This document shows positions 27,395 through 36,268 of a stretch of DNA of 64,000 nt, piece by piece. Source of the stretch: Shewanella sp. Isolate11 (GTDB taxonomy: Bacteria > Pseudomonadota > Gammaproteobacteria > Enterobacterales > Shewanellaceae); NCBI RefSeq assembly GCF_022398315.1, contig NZ_JAKEVF010000001.1:370669-434668 (forward strand), in the 5' to 3' direction. Under the pieces are notes generated by a model. The model was not told where the DNA came from. It worked only from the letters and a program-made list of their open reading frames with translations, and made no database searches. Position 1 is the first letter of the stretch. Every line of letters starts with the position of its first letter. The translations under genes were made by a program, and so were the position numbers.

Positions 27395-27419
27395 TTTGCC
27401 ACTTTTAAGGATGTCAGAG

Positions 27420-28703
27420 ATGAGTAATGCAGATTTACAAGCGCGTAAGGTAAAAGCCATTGCCCGTGGTCAAGGTAATGCCTATCCAGTTTATGTTGAG
27501 CGTGCGAAAAACGCCGAAATTTGGGATGTGGAAGGCAAGCGATATATCGATTTTGGCACTGGTATCGCGGTATGTAATACAGGCCATAGTCACCCAAAAG
27601 TGGTTGAAGCGGTTAAGGCACAGTTGGATAATTTCAGCCATACCTGCGTGATGGTAAACCCATACGAGTCGGCGGTCGAATTAGCGGAAAAGCTTACTAA
27701 TATCGCCCCTGGCGACAGTGACAAGAAAGCGATTTTTGTCACCACAGGTGCTGAGGCGGTAGAGAACTGCGTCAAGATTGCTCGTGCTTATACGGGGCGT
27801 CGTGGTGTGATCGCTTTTAATGGTGGATTCCATGGGCGTACCAATTTAACCATGGCTTTGACAGGTAAAATCAGTCCTTACAAACATCAATTTGGGCCCT
27901 TTGCTGGCGATATCTATCACGCACCATTTCCTATCGCGATGCATGATATCAGCGTAAAAGACTCACTTAAGGCGATTGAAAACCTGTTTAAGGTGGATAT
28001 TGCGCCTTGTGATGTGGCGGCGATCATCGTTGAGCCTGTGCAAGGTGAAGGTGGTTTCTATGCCGCTCCTGCCGAGTTTTTACAGGCGCTGCGTCAACTG
28101 TGTGATCAGCATGGTATTGTGCTGATCATGGATGAAATCCAAACCGGTTTTGGTCGTACCGGTAAGATGTTTAGCTGTATGCATGCTGAAGTTGAACCTG
28201 ATTTAATCACTATGGCGAAAGGCATTGCAGGTGGTTTTCCTCTCGCGGCCGTGGTCGGTAAGAGTGAGATCATGGATGCGCCATTACCCGGTGGTCTAGG
28301 TGGGACTTATGGCGGTTCGCCAGTAGGTTGTGTTGCCGCATTGGCCGTATTGGATGTGATGGCTGAGGAAAACTTAGTTCAGCGCGCGGTGCAGATTGGC
28401 GCCACTTTCAATGAGCAATTAACCGCACTTCAGCAGCAATATCCACAATTGATTGGCGAAGTCCGTAATCAAGGGGCGATGATTGCGATGGAGCTGATTG
28501 TCGACGGCGACCCACATCAGCCAAATAGTGCTTTAACCCAAGCTATTATTGCTCAAGCGGCTGAGCATGGATTGGTGCTATTAGCCTGCGGCTTCTACGG
28601 CAACGTGATCCGTTTTCTGCCAGCCCTAACGATAAGCGACGAGGTGATGTTGGAAGGTTTACAGAAGTTCACGCAATTGTTTACTCAACTGGCCGAGGCG
28701 TAA
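27420..28703 (+). CDS. gabT: 4-aminobutyrate aminotransferase
   Basis: 427 aa from the ATG at 27420 (AAGG nine bases upstream). Class III PLP transaminase: GTGIAVCNTGHSHPKV near the N-terminus, FHGRTNLTMALTGK, the cofactor Asp in LIMDEIQTGFGRTG, and the PLP Lys in ITMAKGIAGGFPL (Lys267). It moves the amino group of GABA to 2-oxoglutarate, giving succinate semialdehyde for GabD. The two enzymes form the complete GABA shunt exit to succinate. Single operon with gabD and a terminator at 28738. Confidence 0.92.
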   Translation: MSNADLQARKVKAIARGQGNAYPVYVERAKNAEIWDVEGKRYIDFGTGIAVCNTGHSHPKVVEAVKAQLDNFSHTCVMVNPYESAVELAEKLTNIAPGDSDKKAIFVTTGAEAVENCVKIARAYTGRRGVIAFNGGFHGRTNLTMALTGKISPYKHQFGPFAGDIYHAPFPIAMHDISVKDSLKAIENLFKVDIAPCDVAAIIVEPVQGEGGFYAAPAEFLQALRQLCDQHGIVLIMDEIQTGFGRTGKMFSCMHAEVEPDLITMAKGIAGGFPLAAVVGKSEIMDAPLPGGLGGTYGGSPVGCVAALAVLDVMAEENLVQRAVQIGATFNEQLTALQQQYPQLIGEVRNQGAMIAMELIVDGDPHQPNSALTQAIIAQAAEHGLVLLACGFYGNVIRFLPALTISDEVMLEGLQKFTQLFTQLAEA

Positions 28704-28737
28704 GCGGCTCTCAAGTCTGCAAAATTGTTCAATACTA

Positions 28738-28771
28738 GGGCTGAGTAACCTAAGGTAACTCAGCCTTTTTA
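28738..28771 (+). terminator. Rho-independent terminator of gabDT
   Basis: GGGCTGAGT..ACC / GGT..ACTCAGCC stem with TTTTT after it. Confidence 0.85.
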
Positions 28772-28921
28772 TTTACGCTTGAAATGGCGATTTATCACCA
28801 TCAAACCCTTGAATAATCTTGGGGAAGCGCGTAAAACTGCCTGTCATACGAGAGTTTTTGCCTGTCTGCAGCGCTGATAGAGTCGCACTGATGATGGCTG
28901 GCACAATATGGAGCAAAAGGT

Positions 28922-29701
28922 TTGGAGCACATTATCTGGAATATCGATCCCTTGATGGTTTCTTTCATGGGGTTAAAGATACATTGGTATGGCGTGTTGT
29001 TTGCGGTGGCGATTGCCAGTGGTTATCAGGTAATGAAGCGTATCTATGTACGTGAAGGGCTGGATGTCGACTCCCTTGATAATTTATTGATTTATTGTGC
29101 CATTGGTATTGTTGTCGGTGCCCGATTAGCCCATGTGGTGTTTTACGATCCCAGCTATTACTTCTCCCATCCGCTGAAGATATTGGCTATTTGGGAAGGG
29201 GGCTTGGCCAGTCATGGCGGCGGCCTTGGTGCCATCGTCGCCCTGTATTATTACCGTCGACAGGTGCAATTACCGTTTCTGTACTTGTTAGATCGCCTTG
29301 CCATCGCGACCGCTATTTTTGGCTTTTTCGTGCGAATGGGTAACTTTGCCAATTCAGAAATTCTAGGGGTGCCTAGTGATAAACCTTGGGCGATCATCTT
29401 CCAGCGTATCGACATGCTGCCGCGTCATCCAGCGCAGTTATACGAGGGTTTTACCTACTTAGGGATTTTTATCACCCTGTGGTTGATTTATCGTTTCACC
29501 GAGATGAAGCAGAAACAGGGGGCGATATTTGGCCTGTTTTTAGTGTTGGTGTTCAGCGCCCGTTTCGCGATTGAACTCATAAAAGAGAAGCAGGCCGAAT
29601 ATGCTCATGATTGGGCGATTAGCACCGGACAGATGTTGAGTGTGCCTTTCTTGTTGGTGGGCATCGCTCTGTTGGCAATCCCTTATTTAAAGCGCCGTTA
29701 A
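28922..29701 (+). CDS. lgt: Prolipoprotein diacylglyceryl transferase paralogue, Bacteroidota-like
   Basis: 259 aa, seven membrane helices. Active-site residues of E. coli Lgt all have counterparts: His98 (SHGGG), Arg138 and Asn141 (RMGNFANSE), Arg168 (PRHPAQLYE) and Arg214 (SARF). It moves a diacylglyceryl group to the lipobox Cys of prelipoproteins. Details are unlike the proteobacterial type: the arm between ELWG and PRHP is short (EILGVPSDKPWAIIF), and FRQPD is replaced by IKEKQ, as in Bacteroidota enzymes recalled from memory. The start is probably TTG at 28922, because no ATG fits before residue 12 and an in-frame stop lies at 28892. Probably a second copy besides a housekeeping lgt outside the window. 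Confidence 0.8.
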   Translation: MEHIIWNIDPLMVSFMGLKIHWYGVLFAVAIASGYQVMKRIYVREGLDVDSLDNLLIYCAIGIVVGARLAHVVFYDPSYYFSHPLKILAIWEGGLASHGGGLGAIVALYYYRRQVQLPFLYLLDRLAIATAIFGFFVRMGNFANSEILGVPSDKPWAIIFQRIDMLPRHPAQLYEGFTYLGIFITLWLIYRFTEMKQKQGAIFGLFLVLVFSARFAIELIKEKQAEYAHDWAISTGQMLSVPFLLVGIALLAIPYLKRR

Positions 29702-29718
29702 GCTCGTTTAGACGCTAT

Positions 29719-29754
29719 TAAAAAATAGGCTCGACTTAGGTTGAGCCTTTTTTA
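29719..29754 (+). terminator. Rho-independent terminator of the lgt paralogue
   Basis: AGGCTCGAC-TTAG-GTTGAGCCT stem with A-tract before and TTTTTT after. Confidence 0.9.
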
Positions 29755-29877
29755 TAGTGCTGTTTTCTATAGTGCGGGTTCTATTGTGCTAAAGCTGCTG
29801 CTATCGAACCGCTTGCTAAAAAGCCCTCGCTGAATAAATCATCCCAGTCAGAATAATTAAGCTGGGATAAATCGAGT

Positions 29878-30642
29878 CTATTGCGACAGTTGGTATATGA
29901 CCTCAACCCGATCGCTAATGCTGATCTGCGCCTGCTGATAGCTCTGCGCTACATCGGCCTTCTGGGCAGCTTCCATACGGTACATCACGGATTGTATAGG
30001 ACGCTGATCGTAATAGCGGATTTTCCAAATACCGCCAAGTTGTTGTCCAAACCCTTGTGCCAGCGATTGTGCTTTTTGTTGAGCATCCTTAATGGCAAGC
30101 AGTCGTGCCTTTTCGATTAAGGCTTGCTGCTGACTGGATTTAAAGGCGATATTGTTAACTCGATTGAGCCCTTCGGCTAAGGCGTTATCTAAAATCTGGT
30201 TGAGCATATCGAGTTTGTTGACTGTGATCGTTAGTTGGCGATTAGCTTTATACCCCACCTTGTTATTACGACGGGTTTCTGTGTCGTAAACATACCTTGG
30301 ACTCAGTTGTAGGTTGGCACTTTGAATATCTGTTCTAGGCACCCCCTCGTCAATGAGGCGAGCGATAAAATCAGCGACTGCCTTATCGGCTTGGTTTTTG
30401 GCCTGCACAGGTGTGAGTTCCTGCACCATCACTTCGACATTGATTTCTGCCATATCGGCATCAATCTGAATTTCGCTGCTGCCTATGGTTTCTATATGGG
30501 GAAAATTCACTTCGTTGGCGCTGATGGGGCCTGAAAATAATATTGTCAGGGCTAATGCCGCAGCACAGGCACTGGTAATTAACCGATTGGTAGGGGGTAG
30601 GCTAGCTTGTGTATTTAAATTGGTTGGTATCGATTGCTGCAT
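29878..30642 (-). CDS. SIMPL-domain (DUF541, YggE-like) periplasmic protein
   Basis: 254 aa. A signal peptide preceded by a long polar leader (hydrophobic core about residues 22-40, cleavage near SANE) is followed by one SIMPL/DUF541 domain. Its features are ADMAEINVEV near the start, ADFIARLIDEGVPRTDIQSA, the Tyr-rich YKANRQLTITV and RLLAIKDAQQKAQSLAQGFG. YggE-like proteins form ring oligomers and are linked to oxidative stress defence, with no catalytic activity known. Single gene behind a 380-base gap that contains a candidate small RNA. Confidence 0.8.
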   Translation of the reverse strand: MQQSIPTNLNTQASLPPTNRLITSACAAALALTILFSGPISANEVNFPHIETIGSSEIQIDADMAEINVEVMVQELTPVQAKNQADKAVADFIARLIDEGVPRTDIQSANLQLSPRYVYDTETRRNNKVGYKANRQLTITVNKLDMLNQILDNALAEGLNRVNNIAFKSSQQQALIEKARLLAIKDAQQKAQSLAQGFGQQLGGIWKIRYYDQRPIQSVMYRMEAAQKADVAQSYQQAQISISDRVEVIYQLSQ

Positions 30643-30765
30643 TGTGTACTCCCAAAAATGGATTGTTAGTACAGGTTAAACGCCGATAACGAGAAAAAGG
30701 GTTAAATGGTGGCAAATTATTTTGTCAGAGTTAGAAAAATTGAGTGAGATTAAATAGAGACGTGC

Positions 30766-30920
30766 AAAAAAAGAAAAAGCCTGATGAATGAGCATCCTGC
30801 CATTCACCAGGCGAAAAGCGCCTTTGGGGGTGCGCCTCAAGATACCACCTGTAAAGTATCTCGATAAAAAAGGTTGCTATGATCGAATGTCGCCTATTGG
30901 CATGGGCTATTATGTATGCT
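30766..30920 (-). ncRNA. Candidate small RNA or structured leader
   Basis: On the minus strand a 12-bp hairpin (GCCTGGTGAATG / CATTCATCAGGC, 30779-30812) is followed by TTTTTCTTTTTTT, a strong intrinsic terminator with no gene upstream of it in that direction before the one starting at 31256, which ends at 31026. Just upstream are a second stem (AGATAC / GTATCT, 30840-30861) and a GGCG/CGCC stem. Either an independent small RNA of about 100-150 nt or an attenuated leader of the SIMPL gene. The 5' end is a guess. Confidence 0.4.
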
Positions 30921-31025
30921 GCCCTCTAACAATCGCTCACTTACTTCCTAAAAATGCTTGTTATTGTTGTTAACCTTCGCAGGTTTAAATCTGAGTAGCT
31001 CTAACACTTAATCGATTTTACCGTA

Positions 31026-31256
31026 TTAATGTTTCAGCAGTTTGAACCTACACACTCGTAAACTAATATCTTGCATCAATTTACTCATTTTGCCTTGGGA
31101 GACTTGTTGTTCACTCTGCTTCACGAGTTGATAAACCGTGTTGTCTGAAACGCCAAACTTGCTTGCGACTTCCGACATTACTTGGTTATTTCTCACCTCA
31201 TCCACAATGCGTTGTGCTTTTTTAGGGCTGATGCATCGACGAACTGATTGACTCAT
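31026..31256 (-). CDS. Small helix-turn-helix protein
   Basis: 76 aa, excellent ribosome site (GAGGTGA, five bases before ATG). Basic N-terminus, then a Hin/IS3-OrfA-like helix-turn-helix, MSEVASKFGVSDNTVYQLVKQ (about residues 27-47), and a short basic tail. It resembles the DNA-binding part of transposase OrfA proteins, but there is no OrfB, no terminal repeats and a normal SD, so it is more likely a free-standing small regulator. A 29-codon ORF lies just upstream in the same direction. Function is unknown. Confidence 0.6.
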   Translation of the reverse strand: MSQSVRRCISPKKAQRIVDEVRNNQVMSEVASKFGVSDNTVYQLVKQSEQQVSQGKMSKLMQDISLRVCRFKLLKH

Positions 31257-31313
31257 CTTGTCACCTCATAAAACTCTTATCGACCTTAGTTGTTGCGTTA
31301 GCGATATACTTGG

Positions 31314-31403
31314 TTAATCCATATCCCATTGGCTAATGCCTAGATGAGTGAAAAATTGCCATTGTTGCTGAAGCAGTAAACTAATTTGGGTAAGATTTTT
31401 CAT
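31314..31403 (-). CDS. Possible 29-aa small protein upstream of the HTH gene
   Basis: The ORF begins MKNLTQISLLLQQQWQFF and ends SQWDMD, with a near-perfect AAGGAG six bases before its ATG. It ends 57 bases before the HTH start and probably shares its transcript. Gln- and aromatic-rich, amphipathic. It may be a microprotein or a translated leader. No family is known to me. Confidence 0.45.
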   Translation of the reverse strand: MKNLTQISLLLQQQWQFFTHLGISQWDMD

Positions 31404-31661
31404 GATTGACTCCTTAACCAACACTTCTCATTTGTAGATGTTGAACTTTTATCAACTACCTATTTAGATATATGTAAGTTCCGTGCCAACTTTTTAAGTT
31501 TTAGCTAAGTCACTGATTTTAAGTTGAATAAATGTGTTTTTAGTTTTTGTGACATTTTTGCCGAAAACTTATAGCTCACCAAATTGGAGCAAGCCGTGCT
31601 TAACTGTGGTGCGTGGTGAAAATGTAGACAGCAACTGGGCTGGAGAATAATTGAGCGTAAC

Positions 31662-31701
31662 TAAAATAGGCTAGTTCGCAAGCAAACTAGCCTATTTTTT
31701 G
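31662..31701. terminator. Bidirectional terminator after rluF
   Basis: AAAATAGGCTAGTT-CGCAAGC-AACTAGCCTATTTT, 14-bp perfect stem with A- and T-tracts. It lies about 130 bases beyond the rluF stop. The rest of 31404-31834 shows nothing that I can name. Confidence 0.8.
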
Positions 31702-31834
31702 ATTGTAATATGTGAAGGCTTAGTTGGCTTGCTGTGTTGCTGGCAAAGATACTGCGACTTCTGTTTTAGATATTGCTGATCTCAGCCACTATCATAACCA
31801 AGCTGTAACTAGATAGATTAAGCGCTAACCTAAA

Positions 31835-32740
31835 TTAGCGCTTATGTCGTCTCGGTGCCTTACCTTTATTAGCGCCAGCTTTACCGCCGGCGCTTTTACG
31901 TTTCTGGCCGCCATGATGCTGCATAAAGTGCTCAGGTCCTTCAATCTTATCTCGCGCACCACGGTTGGTTTTTTTCGCTGGCTTTTTAGCGGGCTTCTTG
32001 GCGCTGGCTTTCTTATCTTCAGATGACGAGTTTTCGATGAGTTTAAACAGGGTCGCCAATTCATCATCATCTAGATCACGCCATTCGCCTAAGGGTAAGC
32101 CTTTAAGGCTGACATTCATGATGCTTTGGCGTTCAAGCTTAGTGACTTCAAAATTAAAGTGTTCACACATGCGGCGGATTTGACGATTCAGCCCTTGCAC
32201 CAATACGATTTTAAATACGAAGGTGGAGACTTGTTCGACCTTACATTTCTTGGTGATCACCCCCAGCATGGGGACGCCAGCACGCATACCGGTTAAGAAC
32301 GCCTCGGTGATCGGTTTGTTGACGGTAACTAGGTATTCTTTCTCATGATTATTGCCCGCACGGAGGATCTTATTGACCAGATCGCCGTTGTTGGTCAGGA
32401 AGATCAAGCCTTGGGAGTCTTTATCTAAGCGGCCGATAGGGAAGATGCGTTCACTATGATTGGTAAAGTCGACGATATTATCGCGCTCGCTGCTTTCTGT
32501 AGTACTAACAATCCCCACTGGCTTGTTTAATGCGATAAAGACCAAGTCCTCTTCGGCTCTAGGTTCAATGTCGCGACCATTCACTTTAACCTTGTCCCCA
32601 AGACTCACTGTGTCACCAATTTGCGCGCGTTTGCCATTAATAAACACATTGCCTTGTTCGATAAAACGATCGGCTTCACGGCGAGAGCAGATTCCACTTT
32701 CACTGATATATTTATTGAGACGGATGGCAGAACTGTTCAC
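31835..32740 (-). CDS. rluF: 23S rRNA pseudouridine synthase F
   Basis: 301 aa from GTG at 32740, which has AGGAAG six bases upstream; the longer frame to 32803 has no ribosome site. S4 domain ([20 protein letters not shown]), catalytic [20 protein letters not shown], and [14 protein letters not shown], typical of RluF. It makes pseudouridine in helix 80 of 23S rRNA (E. coli U2604). The last 65 residues are a Lys/Ala/Pro-rich basic tail ([10 protein letters not shown] repeats) likely to bind RNA non-specifically. Single gene. Confidence 0.92.
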   Translation of the reverse strand: MNSSAIRLNKYISESGICSRREADRFIEQGNVFINGKRAQIGDTVSLGDKVKVNGRDIEPRAEEDLVFIALNKPVGIVSTTESSERDNIVDFTNHSERIFPIGRLDKDSQGLIFLTNNGDLVNKILRAGNNHEKEYLVTVNKPITEAFLTGMRAGVPMLGVITKKCKVEQVSTFVFKIVLVQGLNRQIRRMCEHFNFEVTKLERQSIMNVSLKGLPLGEWRDLDDDELATLFKLIENSSSEDKKASAKKPAKKPAKKTNRGARDKIEGPEHFMQHHGGQKRKSAGGKAGANKGKAPRRHKR

Positions 32741-32874
32741 TAGGGCTTCCTTTGAGCTAAATGGTTGCGGCAATGTCCAACTGAAAAATACACAAGTGAA
32801 CACAGGCAGGGAGTGAGGCGAATGCTAACATAATTTGCCACTTATCGTTAGATGGTCAGCGCTGGAAAAGTGGC

Positions 32875-33927
32875 TTATCTTGTGGCCGATTGTAACGCCG
32901 AAATTGACTCTGGTTGAGGCTGCCAGAAACAGTAGTCATGTTTGCCACGGTTTTTCACTTGGTACATTGCACTGTCGGCATGTTCACAGCAGGTGGCAAA
33001 ATCATCATCGGCAGTGAAACAGTAGATACCGATACTCAAACCTAGGCTAATTGTTTGGCCATCGAGTGTAAAACTGTGTCGATAAGCATCGAGCATAGAT
33101 TGCGCTATTTGACTGAGTTGTTGATGATTATTATCAGGAAATAGGATCAAGAATTCATCACCACCAAAGCGAGCACATTCGGCAGAATCGAAGGCTAAGG
33201 TTTTAAGGTTATTCGCCACATCAATCAGCAGCTGATCGCCAAATTGATGGCCTAGTTTGTCATTTAGTTGCTTGAAGCCATCGAGGTCGATAAAAAACAG
33301 TGCGCCGCCAGCCTGGGTACTGGCCTGATAATCGAAAAATGCCTGACTAATGGCCTGACGATTACACAGCTTGGTTAATGGATCGCTGAGGGCAAGCAGT
33401 GATAACTCTGCTTCATAGCGTTTCTCTTGGGTGATATCGACATGGGAGCCCATCATGCGTAATGGAGAACCATCGGCTTTACGCTCGACGATACGGCCTC
33501 GGTCAGACACCCAAGTGATTGAGCCATCTTTGTGCAGCATGCGATGCACGACTTCATAGTAATCCGACTTACCTTCGACGTGATCTTCGAATGCCTTGAT
33601 GACCCAATCTTTATCTTCGGGGTGGAGATTTTGTTTCCAGCTATCGACATGGGCGGCTAACTCTTCACGGCTATAACCCAGTAATGCGCCCCAACGCATA
33701 TTGAAAATAGTTAGATTGCCACTGGGGATATGTTGCTCCCATAAACACAGCCGATTACCATCGAGAGCGGCAAATAGCTTCTCTTCGGCGCGTTTGTTCA
33801 GAAGCTTGAGTTTGGCATTTTCGCGCTTAAGTTCGGCCAACTCTTGCTGTATTTGAGCAAATAAGGCTTGCTCGTCAGAGTTCATCAGCTTTGTATTCCT
33901 TGGATATGACCAGATAAATTTACTCAT
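32875..33927 (-). CDS. PAS-GGDEF diguanylate cyclase
   Basis: 350 aa, cytoplasmic. N-terminal coiled coil (ALFAQIQQELAELKRENAKL), a PAS domain with PAC motif (about 50-175: SREELAAHVDSWKQNLHPED, GSPLRMMGSHVDITQEK), then a GGDEF domain with intact RFGGDEF and SLGLSIG. No RxxD inhibitory site is present, so it should be active and not product-inhibited. It makes c-di-GMP from GTP. Start uncertain: ATG 33927 (AGG six bases upstream) or ATG 33885 (AAGGAA eleven bases upstream). It follows nrfD on the same strand after about 130 bases, and a signal-to-respiration link is only a guess. Confidence 0.85.
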   Translation of the reverse strand: MSKFIWSYPRNTKLMNSDEQALFAQIQQELAELKRENAKLKLLNKRAEEKLFAALDGNRLCLWEQHIPSGNLTIFNMRWGALLGYSREELAAHVDSWKQNLHPEDKDWVIKAFEDHVEGKSDYYEVVHRMLHKDGSITWVSDRGRIVERKADGSPLRMMGSHVDITQEKRYEAELSLLALSDPLTKLCNRQAISQAFFDYQASTQAGGALFFIDLDGFKQLNDKLGHQFGDQLLIDVANNLKTLAFDSAECARFGGDEFLILFPDNNHQQLSQIAQSMLDAYRHSFTLDGQTISLGLSIGIYCFTADDDFATCCEHADSAMYQVKNRGKHDYCFWQPQPESISALQSATR

Positions 33928-34054
33928 AATTGGCCTATTTCACAACTGGCAGAGGATGATCGACTGTGATGGCATGCAGTTTTAGGGATATCCTTTGCAG
34001 GTATTTGCCGTAAAATATCCCTAAATATTGAGAGAGATAAAGCCAGTATCAGCC

Positions 34055-34996
34055 TTAGGCTCCGGTCATCTGTCCTGTGTAGAGAATAAAGTTTCGCAGT
34101 AAAAAAACACCGATAAGACTGAAACTTGCGGTTACCGCAACATAAGTAAATTTGCGGTCGGCAGAGACTTTCATCCAAAGGTTAAAGGCTAAAGGAAGAG
34201 TTAGGCCGACACCTATGATCCCCGCCCAGAATATCCAACCCCAAAAACCGAAGCCAATAGCGTTAAATGCCGCCACTTCACTTTGGCCACCGGATAAGAT
34301 CAGCCCGACAAAGAAGGTGAATATCAAGATGATCTCAATTAGGATCAAGGGGATTTCGATGCTATGAATAAAGCGCACTTCTACGCCGTTGGGATTGCCT
34401 CGGAGCAGCACGCCACCGAGTAAGGTTGCTGCCGCGCCCGAACTCAGGCCAGAGATTAAAAATAGTAGCGGTAATACTGGGTTATTCAGTAGTGGGAAAC
34501 CAATCAATGCCGATAACAAGAAGCCGGTATACGCGCCAAGCGCCAGTGATAAGATCACTAACACCCCAGTGATCGCCGCTTCTTGGCGAACCAGCCATAA
34601 GGTCAGTCGTTGCAGTAGTGGCAATCTATCATCGAGCCATTGCAACAGGGCTTGATGAAACACCACTAATATCCAGGCAAACAGTGCTAACTGATAAGCC
34701 ATCAGCACCAATACTCCCATGGACATTACCGAGGTGGTGTTATAGAAAACCAAAATTTTCCAAAATTCCAATGGTTTGGTCAGGTCGAAAATCAAGATCC
34801 CCAAGCCGCCAAACACCGCGATAGGCGCGATAATGGCTGCGGCTTGCACGAAGTGAGAGTGGCTGGCCTGACTGGCCAGTTTGAAATGTTTGAGCATAAT
34901 CGCGAAAAATACCGCCCCAGCAGATAAGCCTGCCAGAAACAGGTAGATCGCAATCGGCCAGTGCCAGACTAGCCCGTCGAAGTGAAAGGCACTCAT
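34055..34996 (-). CDS. nrfD: NrfD-type quinol-oxidising membrane subunit
   Basis: 313 aa, eight membrane helices. Close to E. coli NrfD along its length: FHFDGLVWHWPIAIYLFLAG at the start, YNTTSVMSMGVLVLM, GAYTGFLLSALIGFPLLNNP and SGLSSGAAATLLGG. It takes electrons from menaquinol and passes them to NrfC. Its ATG overlaps the NrfC stop (ATGA), so the two are translationally coupled. Last gene of nrfBCD. Confidence 0.92.
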   Translation of the reverse strand: MSAFHFDGLVWHWPIAIYLFLAGLSAGAVFFAIMLKHFKLASQASHSHFVQAAAIIAPIAVFGGLGILIFDLTKPLEFWKILVFYNTTSVMSMGVLVLMAYQLALFAWILVVFHQALLQWLDDRLPLLQRLTLWLVRQEAAITGVLVILSLALGAYTGFLLSALIGFPLLNNPVLPLLFLISGLSSGAAATLLGGVLLRGNPNGVEVRFIHSIEIPLILIEIILIFTFFVGLILSGGQSEVAAFNAIGFGFWGWIFWAGIIGVGLTLPLAFNLWMKVSADRKFTYVAVTASFSLIGVFLLRNFILYTGQMTGA

Positions 34997-35691
34997 AATA
35001 TGATCTCCCCATCGATGGTTTGCACATGGAATAATTTAGGTCGAGTACCGAGGTCGACCTTTTCGCGATAAGTGGGGCGGCTTTTTAGCAGCTGAACAAC
35101 ATCAGACTGAGGATCATTTAAGTCGCCGAAAGTTAACGCTTTAGTCGGGCAAGCGACTACACAAGCCGGCTGTTTTCCTTGTTTCAACTGGGTTTGTTGG
35201 CAAAAGTCACACTTATCGGCACTGTGGGTCTGCGGATTAATAAAGCGTACTTTATAAGGGCAGGCCGCAACACAGTATTGACAGCCAACACAGCGGTCGC
35301 CGTTAACGGAGACAATCCCAGTTTTGCTGTCCTTGTAGGCGGCGCCAGTTGGGCACACCTTGACGCAGGGAGCGGACTCACATTGCTGACATGAATGACG
35401 GATAAAGCGATAACGTTGATCGGGATATTCGCCAAATGGACCGATACGTTCGATATGGATACGACTTACGCTATCGGGCACCTGATTTGTCTCACGGCAA
35501 GTGTTGGCACAAGCATTACAGCCGATACAGGCATTTTCATCATGCACCATGGCATATTTGATCTGTGAAGGATCGTCATGGCTGCTGGCTTGTGGCGCGC
35601 TGGCTAAGGGAGATTGAGTTATGCCGTAAATGGATACTCCAGTCAGAAGTGCGCCGCATCCTTTAATAAACTGTCGTTTTGAGCGTTGCAT
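34993..35691 (-). CDS. nrfC: NrfC-type periplasmic 4Fe-4S protein
   Basis: 232 aa from ATG 35691 (AGGAGG five bases upstream). Four Cys clusters bind four 4Fe-4S centres: CIGCNACANTC, CQQCESAPCVKVCP, CVGCQYCVAACP and CDFCQQTQ...CVVACP, all as in E. coli NrfC. The N-terminus MQRSKRQFIKGCGALLTG is a Tat signal, but the twin Arg is Lys-Arg. It relays electrons from NrfD to the pentahaem NrfB. It lies ten bases after nrfB and overlaps nrfD by four. Confidence 0.92.
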   Translation of the reverse strand: MQRSKRQFIKGCGALLTGVSIYGITQSPLASAPQASSHDDPSQIKYAMVHDENACIGCNACANTCRETNQVPDSVSRIHIERIGPFGEYPDQRYRFIRHSCQQCESAPCVKVCPTGAAYKDSKTGIVSVNGDRCVGCQYCVAACPYKVRFINPQTHSADKCDFCQQTQLKQGKQPACVVACPTKALTFGDLNDPQSDVVQLLKSRPTYREKVDLGTRPKLFHVQTIDGEIIL

Positions 35692-35701
35692 CTTGAGCCT
35701 C

Positions 35702-36184
35702 CTAGTGTGATTTCTGGTGGCAACTAACACACAATTGGCTGCGCTGGGTGTTGCTGAGAGATAACATTGGATCGGTCTCGGTATGAAGCCGATGACACTG
35801 AGCACAACTGACCTTGTTACTGTGGACGTTATGAGTCCACTCTTGTTCGCCAAGCTGCTGAGAAGAATGACAATGGAGGCAGATCTCGGTCTGCTGCGCA
35901 TTGGTCAATGAACTATCATTAGCAAAGCGATTAATATTGGAGCCTTTTTTAGGGTGAGTGGCTTTTTCACCGTGGCAATCCTGACATAAGATTGCTAATC
36001 CCTCGCTGCTATGAATACCCAGCAGCTGACCATTGCGCTTATGACATTTAATGCAGATTTGACTGCTTTCCTTGCTGCTATCTGTGTTTTCAGCCTGAGC
36101 CGGAAGCATAAACAGGGCGCAAGTTAATCCGCCTAATAACAGCGTTATGATACTGATAGATTGATAGGGATTGACTTGGCGCAT
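35702..36184 (-). CDS. nrfB: NrfB-type pentahaem cytochrome c
   Basis: 160 aa with signal peptide (cleavage near AQAEN). Five CXXCH haem sites: CIKCH, CQDCH, CLHCH, CAQCH, CVSCH. Size and haem number match E. coli NrfB, the electron donor to the nitrite reductase NrfA. First of nrfBCD. No nrfA is found within the window on either side, so the terminal reductase must be encoded elsewhere or may differ. Confidence 0.9.
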   Translation of the reverse strand: MRQVNPYQSISIITLLLGGLTCALFMLPAQAENTDSSKESSQICIKCHKRNGQLLGIHSSEGLAILCQDCHGEKATHPKKGSNINRFANDSSLTNAQQTEICLHCHSSQQLGEQEWTHNVHSNKVSCAQCHRLHTETDPMLSLSNTQRSQLCVSCHQKSH

Positions 36185-36228
36185 AGGAGATCCTTACACC
36201 TAGTGGTGGCTTCGAAGTTGAGCTTAAG

Positions 36229-36253
36229 TGAGCGTCAACCTTGTTGACGCTCA
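36229..36253 (-). repeat. Perfect hairpin between the 169-aa gene and nrfB
   Basis: TGAGCGTCAAC-CTT-GTTGACGCTCA, 11-bp stem without T-run. It may protect the nrfBCD mRNA 5' end or cause partial termination. Confidence 0.6.
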
Positions 36254-36268
36254 GAGAGTGGCTAATGG

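Noticed and set aside
31026..31256. Insertion sequence OrfA
   Set aside because: The HTH is transposase-like, but there is no OrfB, no terminal repeats and no target duplication.
32460..32816. 118-codon plus-strand ORF opposite rluF
   Set aside because: It is antisense to a well-supported gene, has no ribosome site and its composition mirrors the rluF codons.
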